Assembly: GCF_030161875.1 (NCBI RefSeq)
Contig: NZ_BSVA01000001.1
Location: 3,224,001-3,288,000 of the forward strand
Direction: 5' to 3'
Origin: Homoserinibacter gongjuensis
GTDB taxonomy: Bacteria; Actinomycetota; Actinomycetes; Actinomycetales; Microbacteriaceae
DNA: 64,000 nucleotides
Shown here: positions 28,214 through 38,680 of the stretch, one piece after another
Numbering within the stretch: the first letter of the stretch is position 1
Layout of the letters: each line of letters starts with the position of its first letter
The notes under the pieces: generated by a model
Told to the model about the DNA's origin: nothing
Databases searched by the model: none
The model's input: only the letters and a program-made list of their open reading frames with translations
Program-made: the position numbers and the translations under genes

Positions 28214-28529
28214 GCGCCGAGTCTACCGAGGTCCCCGACGGGCGTCCGGGACGAGCCCGCCCTCCTCATCTGGGCCAAACGCTGTAGCGTCTGCCGGGGT
28301 GCGTCAGCAATAGCTGTCGCCGGGGGCCAAAGGGTGGCGCTCGACGGAACGGGCGCCGACCGCGGCTGCAGCATCCACATCCACCCGCTGCCGCGCACGG
28401 CGCCGCCCTGCCAGGCACACGCGCTACACCTTTTGGTCAGGCGCGACCGTAATCACCGGCGCTCGGGGCCAAGCGCTACAGCGTTTGGCACAGGACGCCG
28501 AGGCGAGAGGGCGCGCGGCCGACTGGCGG
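28214..28529. repeat. Non-coding proB-proA spacer with four CCAAA...GTAGCG motifs
   Basis: This 316-base gap has no plausible gene. It holds a 15-base motif in several orientations: CCAAACGCTGTAGCG at 28275-28289 (plus) and, identical, at 28474-28488 (minus); CCAAAAGGTGTAGCG at 28422-28436 (minus, two changes); and a weaker CCAAAGGGTGGCGCT at 28327-28341 (plus). The order is plus, plus, minus, minus, making the region a large imperfect inverted repeat. The copy at 28470-28489 also forms its own hairpin (CCAAGCGCT/AGCGTTTGG). Function unknown; regulator sites or a dispersed repeat are both possible. Confidence 0.7.
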
Positions 28530-30944
<2,415 letters not shown>

Positions 30945-30970
30945 AGATGAAAATCTCTGTCGCGCGGCGC

Positions 30971-31225
30971 CTACGCCGGGACGACGATGTTGACGACCTT
31001 ACGGCCGCCCTTGGTGCCGAACTCCACGGCGCCCGCCTCGAGGGCGAACAGCGTGTCGTCGCCACCGCGCCCGACGTTGGCGCCGGGGTGGAAGTGGGTG
31101 CCGCGCTGGCGGACGATGATCTCGCCGGCCTTGACGACCTGGCCGCCGAAGCGCTTGACGCCGAGGCGCTGCGCGTTCGAGTCGCGACCGTTACGGGTGG
31201 ACGATGCGCCCTTCTTGTGTGCCAT
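30971..31225 (-). CDS. rpmA: 50S ribosomal protein L27
   Basis: 84-residue bL27 protein of the peptidyl-transferase region. It begins [20 protein letters not shown], the nearly invariant N-terminus, which reaches toward the P-site tRNA, and continues [20 protein letters not shown]. No N-terminal cleavage extension like that of Firmicutes is present. It follows rplU by 15 bases and is followed by a terminator. Intact. Confidence 0.98.
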   Translation of the reverse strand: MAHKKGASSTRNGRDSNAQRLGVKRFGGQVVKAGEIIVRQRGTHFHPGANVGRGGDDTLFALEAGAVEFGTKGGRKVVNIVVPA

Positions 31226-31240
31226 GTCTTCAGCCCCTGC

Positions 31241-31549
31241 TTACTTGATGCCGGTGATCTTGACGCGGGTGAGCTCGGAGCGGTGGCCCTGACGCTTCTT
31301 GTACCCGGTCTTGTTCTTGAACTTCTGGATGACGATCTTCTTGCCCCGCTCGTGGCCGATGACCTCGGCGGTCACCTTGACCTTGGCCAGCGCCTTCTCG
31401 TCGTGCGTGATCGTGTCACCGTCGACGTAGAGAACGGGGGTGAGCTCGATCTTGCCGCCCTGCTCGGCCTGGACGCGGTCGAGCACGACGACCGTGCCCA
31501 CCTCGACCTTCTCCTGCCGACCACCGGCGCGCACAACTGCGTAAACCAC
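31241..31549 (-). CDS. rplU: 50S ribosomal protein L21
   Basis: 102-residue bL21 protein that binds 23S rRNA. It begins [19 protein letters not shown] from a GTG codon and ends with the family signature [20 protein letters not shown]. It is the first gene of rplU-rpmA, with a good promoter about 110 bases upstream, leaving a leader of roughly 100 bases. Intact. Confidence 0.98.
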   Translation of the reverse strand: MVYAVVRAGGRQEKVEVGTVVVLDRVQAEQGGKIELTPVLYVDGDTITHDEKALAKVKVTAEVIGHERGKKIVIQKFKNKTGYKKRQGHRSELTRVKITGIK

Positions 31550-31657
31550 GGGATGTCCTTACGTTGGAATGAAGTCTGCCGCTTCATCGGAGCCGCGAAG
31601 GCCCGGGAAGCGTGGGGTATCGAATGCGGGCGGGAAACCCACAGACACCAAGGATCA

Positions 31658-31686
31658 AGAATAGCCGACGCGGAGGCATCCGGCAA
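31658..31686 (-). promoter_or_regulatory. Promoter of rplU-rpmA
   Basis: On the minus strand, TTGCCG (31686-31681) and TATTCT (31663-31658) are separated by exactly 17 bases, a good sigma-70-type match. Transcription would begin near 31650, leaving about 100 bases of leader before the rplU GTG. I see no known leader motif in it. Confidence 0.6.
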
Positions 31687-31704
31687 ACACGGTGAGGGGT
31701 GTGC

Positions 31705-32192
31705 TCACAGGCGCGCGCCGCGGCGGATCACCCACTGCGCGAGCACCACGAGCATCACGAGCGGGGCGAGCATGACCACCGACGACACGATGCCCGCGAA
31801 GGGGTGTACGGAAGCGCGCCAGCATCCGAGAAACGCACTCCGTAGACGACCACGGTGTAGACGAACCCGACGAGGGCGGCCAGCACGCACGCCGCTGCCG
31901 CTGCCACGAGGGCCTTCACGAGCACCATGACCACCCGATCCTCCACGCGCGCCGGCCACAGCCAGAGCACGACGAGGATGCCGACCGCCTTGGGCACGAT
32001 ATCCACGAGCAACTGCGGTAGGGCGATCCCGAGCAAGAAGTCGCGGGACCCGGACCCGAACGCGAAGGACTCGAGGAAGCTGACGAGCAGGTCGAGCACG
32101 AGAACGGCGGCGACGATGAGGGCGACCAGCAGAGCCGACCGGGCATCGCGGTCGACGCTCGTGCTGTGGGTTACCGGGGCGGTCTCAGTCAT
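31705..32192 (-). CDS. Hypothetical membrane protein, about four helices (one apparent frameshift)
   Basis: Start ATG 32192 gives MTETAPVTHSTSVDRDARSA, then helices LLVALIVAAVLVLDLLVSFL, IALPQLLVDIVPKAVGILVV, VLVKALVAAAAACVLAALVG and, after the break, SSVVMLAPLVMLVVLAQWVI. The frame breaks at the GGGG run 31801-31804 (CCCC on the coding strand); one added C joins GALPYTP to FAGIVSSVVMLAPL and gives 162 residues. No family is recognised. It is divergent from the DUF4031 gene and downstream of nothing obvious on its strand. Confidence 0.75.
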
Positions 32193-32255
32193 GCGGGCTC
32201 CTATGATCGCGAGAGCGTCTTCATGCGAGCCTACGCCGGAACGGAGGGAATCTCG

Positions 32256-32519
32256 ATGATCCTCATCGACGAGGCGATCTGGCCGAACCACGGCACGGTG
32301 TGGGGGCACCTCGTCTCGGATGTCTCACTCGATGAGCTGCACGCCTTCGCGCGCCGCGCCGGAATGCCGGAGCGCGGCTTCGACCACGACCACTACGACT
32401 ACCCGCTCGAGCGTCGCGAGCAGCTCATCGCGCTCGGTGCCGAGCCCGTGACCGGGCGCGAGCTGCTGCGGCGGCTACAGGCCTCGGGACTGCGCGTGCG
32501 TCAGCGCGACAAGCACTAA
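32256..32519 (+). CDS. DUF4031 domain protein
   Basis: 87-residue protein beginning MILIDEAIWPNHGTVWGHLV, the recognisable DUF4031 opening, followed by a helical segment (LDELHAFARRAG), FDHDHYDYPLERREQLIALG and ELLRRLQASGLRVRQRDK. Its His/Asp-rich centre looks like a metal site, but no activity is known for the family. ATG 32256 follows ACGGAGGGAA, a clear ribosome site. It is followed at once by a cluster of REP-like palindromes. Confidence 0.85.
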   Translation: MILIDEAIWPNHGTVWGHLVSDVSLDELHAFARRAGMPERGFDHDHYDYPLERREQLIALGAEPVTGRELLRRLQASGLRVRQRDKH

Positions 32520-32530
32520 CGGCAGGTCGA

Positions 32531-32678
32531 GGTGGCTGAGGAGCGCCCGCGCAGCGGACGCGTCTCGAAGCCGCCGTCGGTGACGCAGGTTTCGAGACGC
32601 GTCGCGCCTTCGGCGCGGCGCTCCTCAACCAGCTGAGTCGTCAGGCAGCGGCGGCGCGGCGCTCCTCAACCAGCTGAG
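32531..32678. repeat. REP-like palindrome cluster (three copies)
   Basis: Copies at 32531-32572 (GGTGGCTGAGGAGC to GTCTCGAAGCC, plus), 32588-32637 (GGTTTCGAGACGCG to CTCCTCAACCAGCTGAG, minus) and a partial one at 32650-32678 that repeats the last 27 bases of the second. They fill the convergent gap between the DUF4031 gene and the RNase E/G gene, where they may also act in transcript 3'-end formation. Confidence 0.85.
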
Positions 32679-32686
32679 CTCCCGCG

Positions 32687-34948
32687 TCAGCCCGCGTCGG
32701 GGGAACCCGCGGCCGAGGAGGCGCGGCGCGAGCGACGGCCGCGGCCCTGACCGGGCTTCTTCGGTTCGGGCAGGGCGTCCAGCACCGAGCCGAGCACCGC
32801 ATCCGGATCGACCACGGGGCGCGCCTTCTCGACCCGAACGGGCTCGATCGGAATGTCGAGGATCTCCACGGGCGCCGCGGCGACCGCATCCGCGATCTGC
32901 TCGGGCGCGGCCTCCGACGGGGCGTCAGACGACACCTCCTGGTGAACCGTCTTCGCCGCGATCTTGGCGAGCGCATTGCGCACGTCGTCGGTGATCTCGT
33001 GCGTCGTGGTCTTCGGAGCGGATGCGGCCTGGTTGCCACCGCCGTTGCCGCCACCGCCACCGCCGTTGCCCCCGCGCCCGCGACGTCCGCGCGATGAACT
33101 CTGCTGGGGCTCGGCCTGCTGGCCGCGGTGCTTGAACACCGGGTCGTGGTGCACGATGAGCCCGCGGCCCGCGCACACGTCGCACGTCTCGCTGAACGAC
33201 TCGAGAAGCCCCAAGCCGAGCTTCTTACGCGTCATCTGCACGAGGCCGAGCGAGGTGACCTCGGCCACCTGGTGCTTCGTGCGGTCGCGCGAGAGGCACT
33301 CGACGAGGCGGCGCAGCACGAGGTCGCGGTTGGACTCGAGCACCATGTCGATGAAGTCCACGACGATGATGCCGCCGATGTCGCGCAGCCGCAGCTGGCG
33401 CACGATCTCTTCGGCCGCCTCGAGGTTGTTCTTGGTGACGGTCTCTTCGAGGTTGCCGCCCGAGCCGACGAACTTGCCGGTGTTGACGTCGACGACCGTC
33501 ATCGCCTCGGTGCGGTCGATGATGAGCGAGCCGCCCGACGGCAGCCACACCTTGCGGTCGAGAGCCTTCTCGATCTGCTCGGTGATGCGGAACTTGTCGA
33601 AGCTGTCGACCTCGTCGGCGTAGATCTCGACGCGGTCGAGCAGGTCGGGCGCGACGGCCGTCAGGTACTTCTCGATCGTGGCGCGCGCGTCGTCGCCGGC
33701 GATCACGAGCTTCTGGAAGTCCTCGTTGAACACGTCGCGCACGATCTTGAGCAGCAGATCGGGCTCCGAGTGCAGCAGCGCCGGGGCCTGCTGCGTCTCG
33801 ACAGCGCGCTCGATCTCGGCCCACTGCGCGGTGAGCCGCTGCACGTCGAGCGTCAACTGCTCCTCGGTGGCGCCCTCGGCGGCGGTGCGCACGATGACGC
33901 CCGCGTCATCCGGCAGCACCTCCTTGAGGATCTTCTTGAGGCGCGCGCGCTCGGTGTCGGGGAGCTTGCGGCTGATGCCGTTCATCGAGCCGCCGGGCAC
34001 GTACACGAGGTAGCGGCCGGGCAGGCTGATCTGGCTCGTCAGGCGGGCACCCTTGTGGCCCACCGGGTCCTTGGTGACCTGCACGAGCACGCGGTCGCCC
34101 GGCTTGAGCGCGAGCTCGATCTTGCGAGCCTGATTCTTTTCGCGGCCCGCCTCTTCGGCGGCAGCGGCGGCGGCCTCCCAGTCGACCTCGCCCGAGTAGA
34201 GCACCGCGTTGCGGCCGCGACCGATGTCGACGAAGGCCGCCTCCATGCTCGGCAGCACGTTCTGCACGCGCCCCAGGTAGACGTTGCCGATGAGGCTCGC
34301 GTCCTGCGCACGCGCGACGTAGTGCTCGACGAGCACGCCGTCTTCGAGAACGCCGATCTGGATGCGGCCGAACTTCGAGCGCACGATCATCTGCCGGTCG
34401 ACGCTCTCGCGGCGGGCCAGGAACTCGGCCTCGGTGATGACCGGGCGGCGGCGACCGGCGTCCCGCCCGTCGCGGCGGCGCTGCTTCTTGGCCTCGAGGC
34501 GCGTGGAGCCCTTGACCTTCTGCGGCTCGGTGATGGGTTCCGGCTGCTTGCGCGGCTGGCGAACCTTGACGGTCGTGCCGGGCGCGTCGTCGCCGTCGCG
34601 CGGCGCCTCACCCGAACGGCGGCGGCTGCGGCGACGGGACGAGCCGCTGGACTCGGCCTCGTCGTCGTCGGGAAGCGCCGGCGTGCCCGACCCGGGTGGC
34701 GGCGGCGGGGGTGCCTGGAACAGCAGCGAGAAGGGCGAGGCGGGCGCGGATGCGATGCTCGCCTCGGCGGTCTCGCTCGCGGGCGGCTGGCCCGGCTCCG
34801 CTGAATCGGCCGCTGTCGCTTCGACCGATGCGGCTTCGTTCGCTGCGGCTTCGTTGGCCGCGGCTCCGTCGGATGACCCCGGTGTCTCGACTGATCCCGA
34901 CGGAGTGTCGGCCGGATCGCTGGAAAGGTCCTGCTTCTTCTTCACCAT
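32687..34948 (-). CDS. rne: Ribonuclease E/G family endoribonuclease
   Basis: Cleaves single-stranded AU-rich RNA in mRNA decay and rRNA processing. The first 170 or so residues are low complexity (Ala/Glu, then proline run and Arg/Ser) and probably bind RNA or partners. Then come an S1 domain (SLIGNVYLGRVQNVLPSMEA), the 5'-sensor region, and the catalytic DNase-I-like domain with VVDVNTGKFVG and GGIIVVDFIDM, whose Asp residues bind magnesium. CDVCAGRG supplies the Zn-link cysteines for tetramer assembly. A Gly-rich stretch and basic/acidic tail end the 753 residues. Intact. Actinobacterial RNase E has disordered arms on both sides, as here. Confidence 0.94.
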   Translation of the reverse strand: MVKKKQDLSSDPADTPSGSVETPGSSDGAAANEAAANEAASVEATAADSAEPGQPPASETAEASIASAPASPFSLLFQAPPPPPPGSGTPALPDDDEAESSGSSRRRSRRRSGEAPRDGDDAPGTTVKVRQPRKQPEPITEPQKVKGSTRLEAKKQRRRDGRDAGRRRPVITEAEFLARRESVDRQMIVRSKFGRIQIGVLEDGVLVEHYVARAQDASLIGNVYLGRVQNVLPSMEAAFVDIGRGRNAVLYSGEVDWEAAAAAAEEAGREKNQARKIELALKPGDRVLVQVTKDPVGHKGARLTSQISLPGRYLVYVPGGSMNGISRKLPDTERARLKKILKEVLPDDAGVIVRTAAEGATEEQLTLDVQRLTAQWAEIERAVETQQAPALLHSEPDLLLKIVRDVFNEDFQKLVIAGDDARATIEKYLTAVAPDLLDRVEIYADEVDSFDKFRITEQIEKALDRKVWLPSGGSLIIDRTEAMTVVDVNTGKFVGSGGNLEETVTKNNLEAAEEIVRQLRLRDIGGIIVVDFIDMVLESNRDLVLRRLVECLSRDRTKHQVAEVTSLGLVQMTRKKLGLGLLESFSETCDVCAGRGLIVHHDPVFKHRGQQAEPQQSSSRGRRGRGGNGGGGGGNGGGNQAASAPKTTTHEITDDVRNALAKIAAKTVHQEVSSDAPSEAAPEQIADAVAAAPVEILDIPIEPVRVEKARPVVDPDAVLGSVLDALPEPKKPGQGRGRRSRRASSAAGSPDAG

Positions 34949-35286
34949 CGCTGGTGTGCTCCTTGGCGGGGCGGCCGCGCCGGCCTCCGGGTACTCTCGT
35001 GCGATCCCGCGGAGCGGGACGCCAATCCTTCATCTGGGTTCGCGGTCTCACCTCGCTCTGCGGCGGTGATCCGCTCGCGCCCTCTCACGGCGCCCGTGCC
35101 CTCTCACGGCACGGAACGGAACTGGCTATCCGTCTGGGTGCGGTCCCGACGCGGCGGGAGCATCCACTGGCCCGGTATGCCCGGTCAAGCTTTTGTCGTA
35201 TCGCCCATCGGGGGCGACTGCCTCGATTATCGCATGAGATACCGTTTGCGGCATTTCCTCATCCGCGGCGTGGCAAGATCGAGCCC
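34949..35286. other. 338-base divergent intergenic region, no gene seen
   Basis: Lies between the divergent rne and VKOR genes. The rne side is GC-rich with a small hairpin (GATCCCGCGGAGCGGGAC near 35002). The VKOR side is notably less GC-rich (35185-35260), where promoter elements would be expected, and CAAGAT ends eight bases before the VKOR ATG with no Shine-Dalgarno sequence, so that gene may be leaderless. RNase E genes often have long regulatory 5' leaders; none can be proven here. Confidence 0.5.
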
Positions 35287-35955
35287 ATGACCGAGGTCGC
35301 CGACGACACCGCCACCGAGCTCGAACCCGGCGACGAGTTCGACGAAACCGCTGACGCACCGGCACGCACCGCATCCCGCCCGTGGGTCTTCGGCATCTGG
35401 CTCATCGTCGCGGGCATCCTCGGTGAGATCGCGGCGTTCGCGCTCACGATGGAGAAGTTCCACGTGCTGCAGAACCCGGATGCCGTGCTCAGTTGCGACT
35501 TCAGCGTGTTCGTGCAGTGCGGCAAGAACCTCGACTCGTGGCAGGGAGCCGTGTTCGGCTTCCCGAACCCGATCATCGGCCTCATCGGCTGGATGGCGCC
35601 CATCATCGTGGGCGTCTCGGTGCTCGCGGGTGCGCGCTTCCCGCGCTGGTATTGGGCGGTCTTCAACGTCGGCGTCGCCGGTGCCATGGTGTTCGTGCTG
35701 TGGCTCGCGAGCCAGTCGATCTTCGACCCCTTCATCCGCACGCTGTGCCCCTACTGCGTGCTGACCTGGGCCGTCACCTACCCCGTCTTCTTCGCCGTCA
35801 CCTTCCGCAACATGGCCGAAGGCGTCTTCGGGGCGGGGGCGCGCCGCGCCGGCCGCGCACTGCTGCCGTGGGTCGCCCCCATCAGCATCGTGCTGCTGCT
35901 CATCGTGTTCGGCATCGCGCAGAGCCAGTTCCCGGTGATCCAGAGCCTGTTCTGA
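35287..35955 (+). CDS. Vitamin K epoxide reductase (VKOR) family, disulfide-forming
   Basis: Bacterial VKOR homologue that re-oxidises a DsbA-like partner and passes electrons to menaquinone. 222 residues, about five helices. The active-site pair is C154-P-Y-C157 (TLCPYCVLT) and the loop pair C70/C78 (SCDFSVFVQC) relays electrons from the partner; both pairs are present, so it should be active. The N-terminal 30 residues are an acidic cytosolic tail. It lies 64 bases upstream of a DsbA-like protein on the same strand, the usual pairing in Actinobacteria, which lack DsbB. Intact. Confidence 0.93.
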   Translation: MTEVADDTATELEPGDEFDETADAPARTASRPWVFGIWLIVAGILGEIAAFALTMEKFHVLQNPDAVLSCDFSVFVQCGKNLDSWQGAVFGFPNPIIGLIGWMAPIIVGVSVLAGARFPRWYWAVFNVGVAGAMVFVLWLASQSIFDPFIRTLCPYCVLTWAVTYPVFFAVTFRNMAEGVFGAGARRAGRALLPWVAPISIVLLLIVFGIAQSQFPVIQSLF

Positions 35956-36019
35956 AACCCCTCTAGACTGACTCCGAGCTTTTCAGCATCCTCTTATCCC
36001 GACCCGTCAGGATCCACCC

Positions 36020-36883
36020 GTGACCAATGCGCCCCGGCCCACCAAGAACCAGCGCCGTGAGGAGGCCCGCGAGGCCGCCCGCGTCGCCCGTGAGAAGGCC
36101 CTGAAGCGTCAGAAGCTGCTCAAGTGGCTCATCCCGACCATCGCATCCGTCGCGATCCTCGCGATCGTCGGTGGCGTGGTGTGGGCCGTCGTCGCGTTCC
36201 AGCCGCCGCCCAAGAAGGAGGCCGGCCCCGCGAACATGATCAGCGACGGCATCGTCTTCGAAGCGGATGGCGACGGCGGCGTGCAGTACGTGCCGACCGC
36301 CGCGATCAAGAAGGGCGGCGACCCGGTCCCGACCGAGCAGCGCGAGGGCCTGCTGAACATCGTCACCTACGTCGACTTCTCCTGCCCCGCCTGCAAGCAG
36401 TTCGAGGAGGCGTACTCGGCTTCGATCCAGTCGATGGTCGCGCAGGGCGCCGCCACGCTCGAGGTGAAGCCCATCGCGATCCTCGACTACCGCGGGTACA
36501 CGACCGATTACTCGACGCGCTCCAACAACGTCGGCGCGTGCGTCGCCAACTACGCGCCCGAGAGCTTCCTCGACGTCATGGCGGCCATGTACGCCCAGCA
36601 GCCGTCGGAAGGCGGCCCGGGTCTCGGCAACAACGCCCTCGTCGACGTGGTGAAGAGCGCGGGGCTCGACAACGACGATGTGAACGAGTGCATCACGGGC
36701 GAGAGCTTCCAGCCCTGGGTGAGCGCGGCCACCGCTCGCTCCTCGCAGGCCGGCGTTCGCAGCACACCGACGATCATCATCAACGGCACCCCGTGGGACC
36801 GCAACGCCTTCGGCAACTTCGAGGACTTCGTGAACGCCGAGCTCGCGAAGCTGCCGGTCGGCGACAGCGCGCAGAGCGAGTAG
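36020..36883 (+). CDS. DsbA-like membrane-anchored thiol oxidoreductase
   Basis: Extracytoplasmic disulfide-forming protein. The 35-residue N-terminus is highly charged and cytosolic, one helix (about residues 36-60) anchors it, and the thioredoxin-like domain faces outside. The active site is C122-P-A-C125 in YVDFSCPACKQFEEA. The cis-Pro loop is RSTPTIIINGTPW, typical of DsbA/DsbG-like proteins (Thioredoxin_4). GTG 36020 is used. The VKOR just upstream should re-oxidise it. Other Cys residues are C180-region (GACVAN) and C-terminal ECITG, which may form a structural disulfide. 287 residues, intact. Confidence 0.92.
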   Translation: MTNAPRPTKNQRREEAREAARVAREKALKRQKLLKWLIPTIASVAILAIVGGVVWAVVAFQPPPKKEAGPANMISDGIVFEADGDGGVQYVPTAAIKKGGDPVPTEQREGLLNIVTYVDFSCPACKQFEEAYSASIQSMVAQGAATLEVKPIAILDYRGYTTDYSTRSNNVGACVANYAPESFLDVMAAMYAQQPSEGGPGLGNNALVDVVKSAGLDNDDVNECITGESFQPWVSAATARSSQAGVRSTPTIIINGTPWDRNAFGNFEDFVNAELAKLPVGDSAQSE

Positions 36884-36900
36884 TCGCCCGCGGCTGACGC

Positions 36901-37003
36901 GGGTTTCGAGACGCGTCGGGCCTCCGGCCCGGCGCTCCTCAACCAGCTGAGTTGGCCGGGCTCAGGTGGCTGAGGAGCGCCGCGCAGCGACGCGTCTCGA
37001 AGA
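36901..37003. repeat. REP-like palindrome pair
   Basis: Two oppositely oriented copies: 36901-36951 (GGGTTTCGAGACGCG to CTCCTCAACCAGCTGAG, minus) and 36965-37003 (GGTGGCTGAGGAGCG to GCGTCTCGAAGA, plus). They fill the convergent gap between the DsbA-like and phosphatase genes, as the 32531 cluster does between two other convergent genes. Confidence 0.85.
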
Positions 37004-37023
37004 CTCCTCCGTCGTGGCGGCCG

Positions 37024-37827
37024 CTACTCGAGGAGCCGCTCGCGGAGGTGATCCTGCTCGGCGTGCGAGATGCCGAGCGCGACCGTGAAGTACTGCTCGA
37101 TCGTGCCGTACTCGGCGCGCATGGTGGCGAACGAGGTGTCGAGGTAGCTGCGGTCGACGCCGAGCACGGGCACGAGCAGCTCGCGCGGGGCCCCGTGCGC
37201 CTCGAAGCGCCGGAAGAGCGGCTCGAGCGCCGGCAGCAGTTGCTCGTTCGTGAGCAGGTACTCGCGGTAGACGTCGTCCTCCGACACCCCGAGCAGCGTC
37301 AACAGCGCCGCGGTCGCCCAGCCCGTGCGGTCCTTGCCCGTCGTGCAGTGGTAGAGCACCGGCAGGTCGTCGTCGTGAAGCAGCAGGCGGTAGAAGGTCG
37401 CCAGTCCCCGACGCGCGCTCGGCAGCGAGATGAACTCGCGGTAGGCCGCGCGCATCGCGTCGTCGCCACGACCGCTTTCGAGGAAGGCGAGCGCCTTCGC
37501 CGGCTCCCGGAAGAACGCCGCCATCTGCGCGGGAACCGCGATCTCGGAGTCGGCGAGCACATCCTCGAGCAGGCGACGCACGCCCTCGAGCACGCGATCG
37601 GGCTGGCTCTCGCGTTCGAGCGAGGTGCGGAAGTCGACGACGCTGCGGATGCCGAGCGCGACGACGGCATCCGCATCCGCTTCATCCAGCCGATCGAGCG
37701 CCGTCGAGCGGAACAGCACCCCGGTGCGCACGCGGCGCCCGTCGGTGGTCGGCCAGCCGCCCGCGTCGCGCAGGTTCGGCAGGGTCGCGAGAACGATGGC
37801 CTCGCCCGGCCCCGACAGCTCGGGCAT
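37024..37827 (-). CDS. Tyrosine/serine protein phosphatase, MptpB-like
   Basis: 267-residue phosphatase with the active-site loop HCTTGKDRTGWATAALL: catalytic Cys, and the GKDRTG form found in MptpB-type enzymes that act on phosphotyrosine, phosphoserine/threonine and phosphoinositides. The N-terminus NLRDAGG followed by RTGVLFRSTALDRL is typical of this family (Y_phosphatase3). The start shares one base with the ndk stop (TGATG), so it is the last gene of the ileS operon. No secretion signal, so a cytosolic role is likely. Substrate unknown. Intact. Confidence 0.9.
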   Translation of the reverse strand: MPELSGPGEAIVLATLPNLRDAGGWPTTDGRRVRTGVLFRSTALDRLDEADADAVVALGIRSVVDFRTSLERESQPDRVLEGVRRLLEDVLADSEIAVPAQMAAFFREPAKALAFLESGRGDDAMRAAYREFISLPSARRGLATFYRLLLHDDDLPVLYHCTTGKDRTGWATAALLTLLGVSEDDVYREYLLTNEQLLPALEPLFRRFEAHGAPRELLVPVLGVDRSYLDTSFATMRAEYGTIEQYFTVALGISHAEQDHLRERLLE

Positions 37828-38252
37828 CAGCCGCGCGGGAACCAGAGGCCGAGCTCGCGAGCCGCCGACTCGGGCGAGTCGGAGCCGTGCACGAGGTTCT
37901 GCTGCACCTTGAGACCCCAGTCGCGCCCCAGGTCGCCGCGGATGGTGCCGGGCGCCGCGCTTGTCGGATCGGTCGTGCCGGCGAGGGCGCGGAAGCCCTC
38001 GATGACCCGGTTGCCCGCGACGCGCATCGCCACGACGGGCCCCGACTGCATGAACTCGACGAGCGGCTCATAGAACGGCTTGCCCTCGTGCTCCTCGTAG
38101 TGCGCGGCGAGCAGCTCGCGGTCGGCCTGCAGCAGGCGGATGTCGACGAGCTGGTAGCCCTTCGCCTCGATGCGGCGCAGGATCTCGCCCGTGAGGCCGC
38201 GGGCGACACCATCCGGCTTCACGATCACGAGGGTCTCTTCGATGTCGGTCAC
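37827..38252 (-). CDS. ndk: Nucleoside diphosphate kinase
   Basis: Transfers the terminal phosphate between nucleoside triphosphates and diphosphates. 141 residues: ETLVIVKPDGVARGLTGEIL at the N-terminus and the catalytic His in NLVHGSDSPESAARE, with the usual VQQNLVHGSD spacing. GTG 38252 overlaps the DUF4233 stop (GTGA), and the stop touches the phosphatase start. Intact. Confidence 0.97.
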   Translation of the reverse strand: MTDIEETLVIVKPDGVARGLTGEILRRIEAKGYQLVDIRLLQADRELLAAHYEEHEGKPFYEPLVEFMQSGPVVAMRVAGNRVIEGFRALAGTTDPTSAAPGTIRGDLGRDWGLKVQQNLVHGSDSPESAARELGLWFPRG

Positions 38253-38680
38253 GGGGTGTCTCCTTCTGGCGAGGTTGCGGGTGAGGGGGTTCCGGATGCC
38301 TGAGCGGCCAGCCAGGCCGCCTTCTGGCGGTCGATCTGGCGGCCGCGCACGAAGCAGTACACCCAGAGGGCGAGGAAGGCGGCGCCGACCAGGAACATCA
38401 TCGGCTCGAGCAGGCCGGTCGCGATGATCGCGAGCTGCAGCACCGCGCCGAACCAGACGCCCCAGGTGTAGCGCTGGAGGGCCGCCGCGATCACGAGCAC
38501 GACGATGAACATCGCGCCGTAGACGAGCGCGAGCCAGTCGGGATCGAGGCGGTCAAGGCCGAACACCACGAGCGACGCGAAGAACATCATGGCCGCTTCG
38601 AGACCGAGGGTGATCGAGAGGAGCGTCTCGGTGAGACTGCGCTCGCGCCGCACGCGGCCGGGTCGTCGGGCGTCGGTCAT
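38249..38680 (-). CDS. DUF4233 membrane protein
   Basis: 143-residue protein with about four helices (SITLGLEAAMMFFASLVVFG, WLALVYGAMFIVVLVIAAAL, FGAVLQLAIIATGLLEPMMF, FLVGAAFLALWVYCFVRG). DUF4233 proteins are found in Actinobacteria directly after folC, as here. ATG 38680 overlaps the folC stop and its own stop overlaps ndk. The C-terminal tail is Pro/Ser-rich. Function unknown. Intact. Confidence 0.88.
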   Translation of the reverse strand: MTDARRPGRVRRERSLTETLLSITLGLEAAMMFFASLVVFGLDRLDPDWLALVYGAMFIVVLVIAAALQRYTWGVWFGAVLQLAIIATGLLEPMMFLVGAAFLALWVYCFVRGRQIDRQKAAWLAAQASGTPSPATSPEGDTP

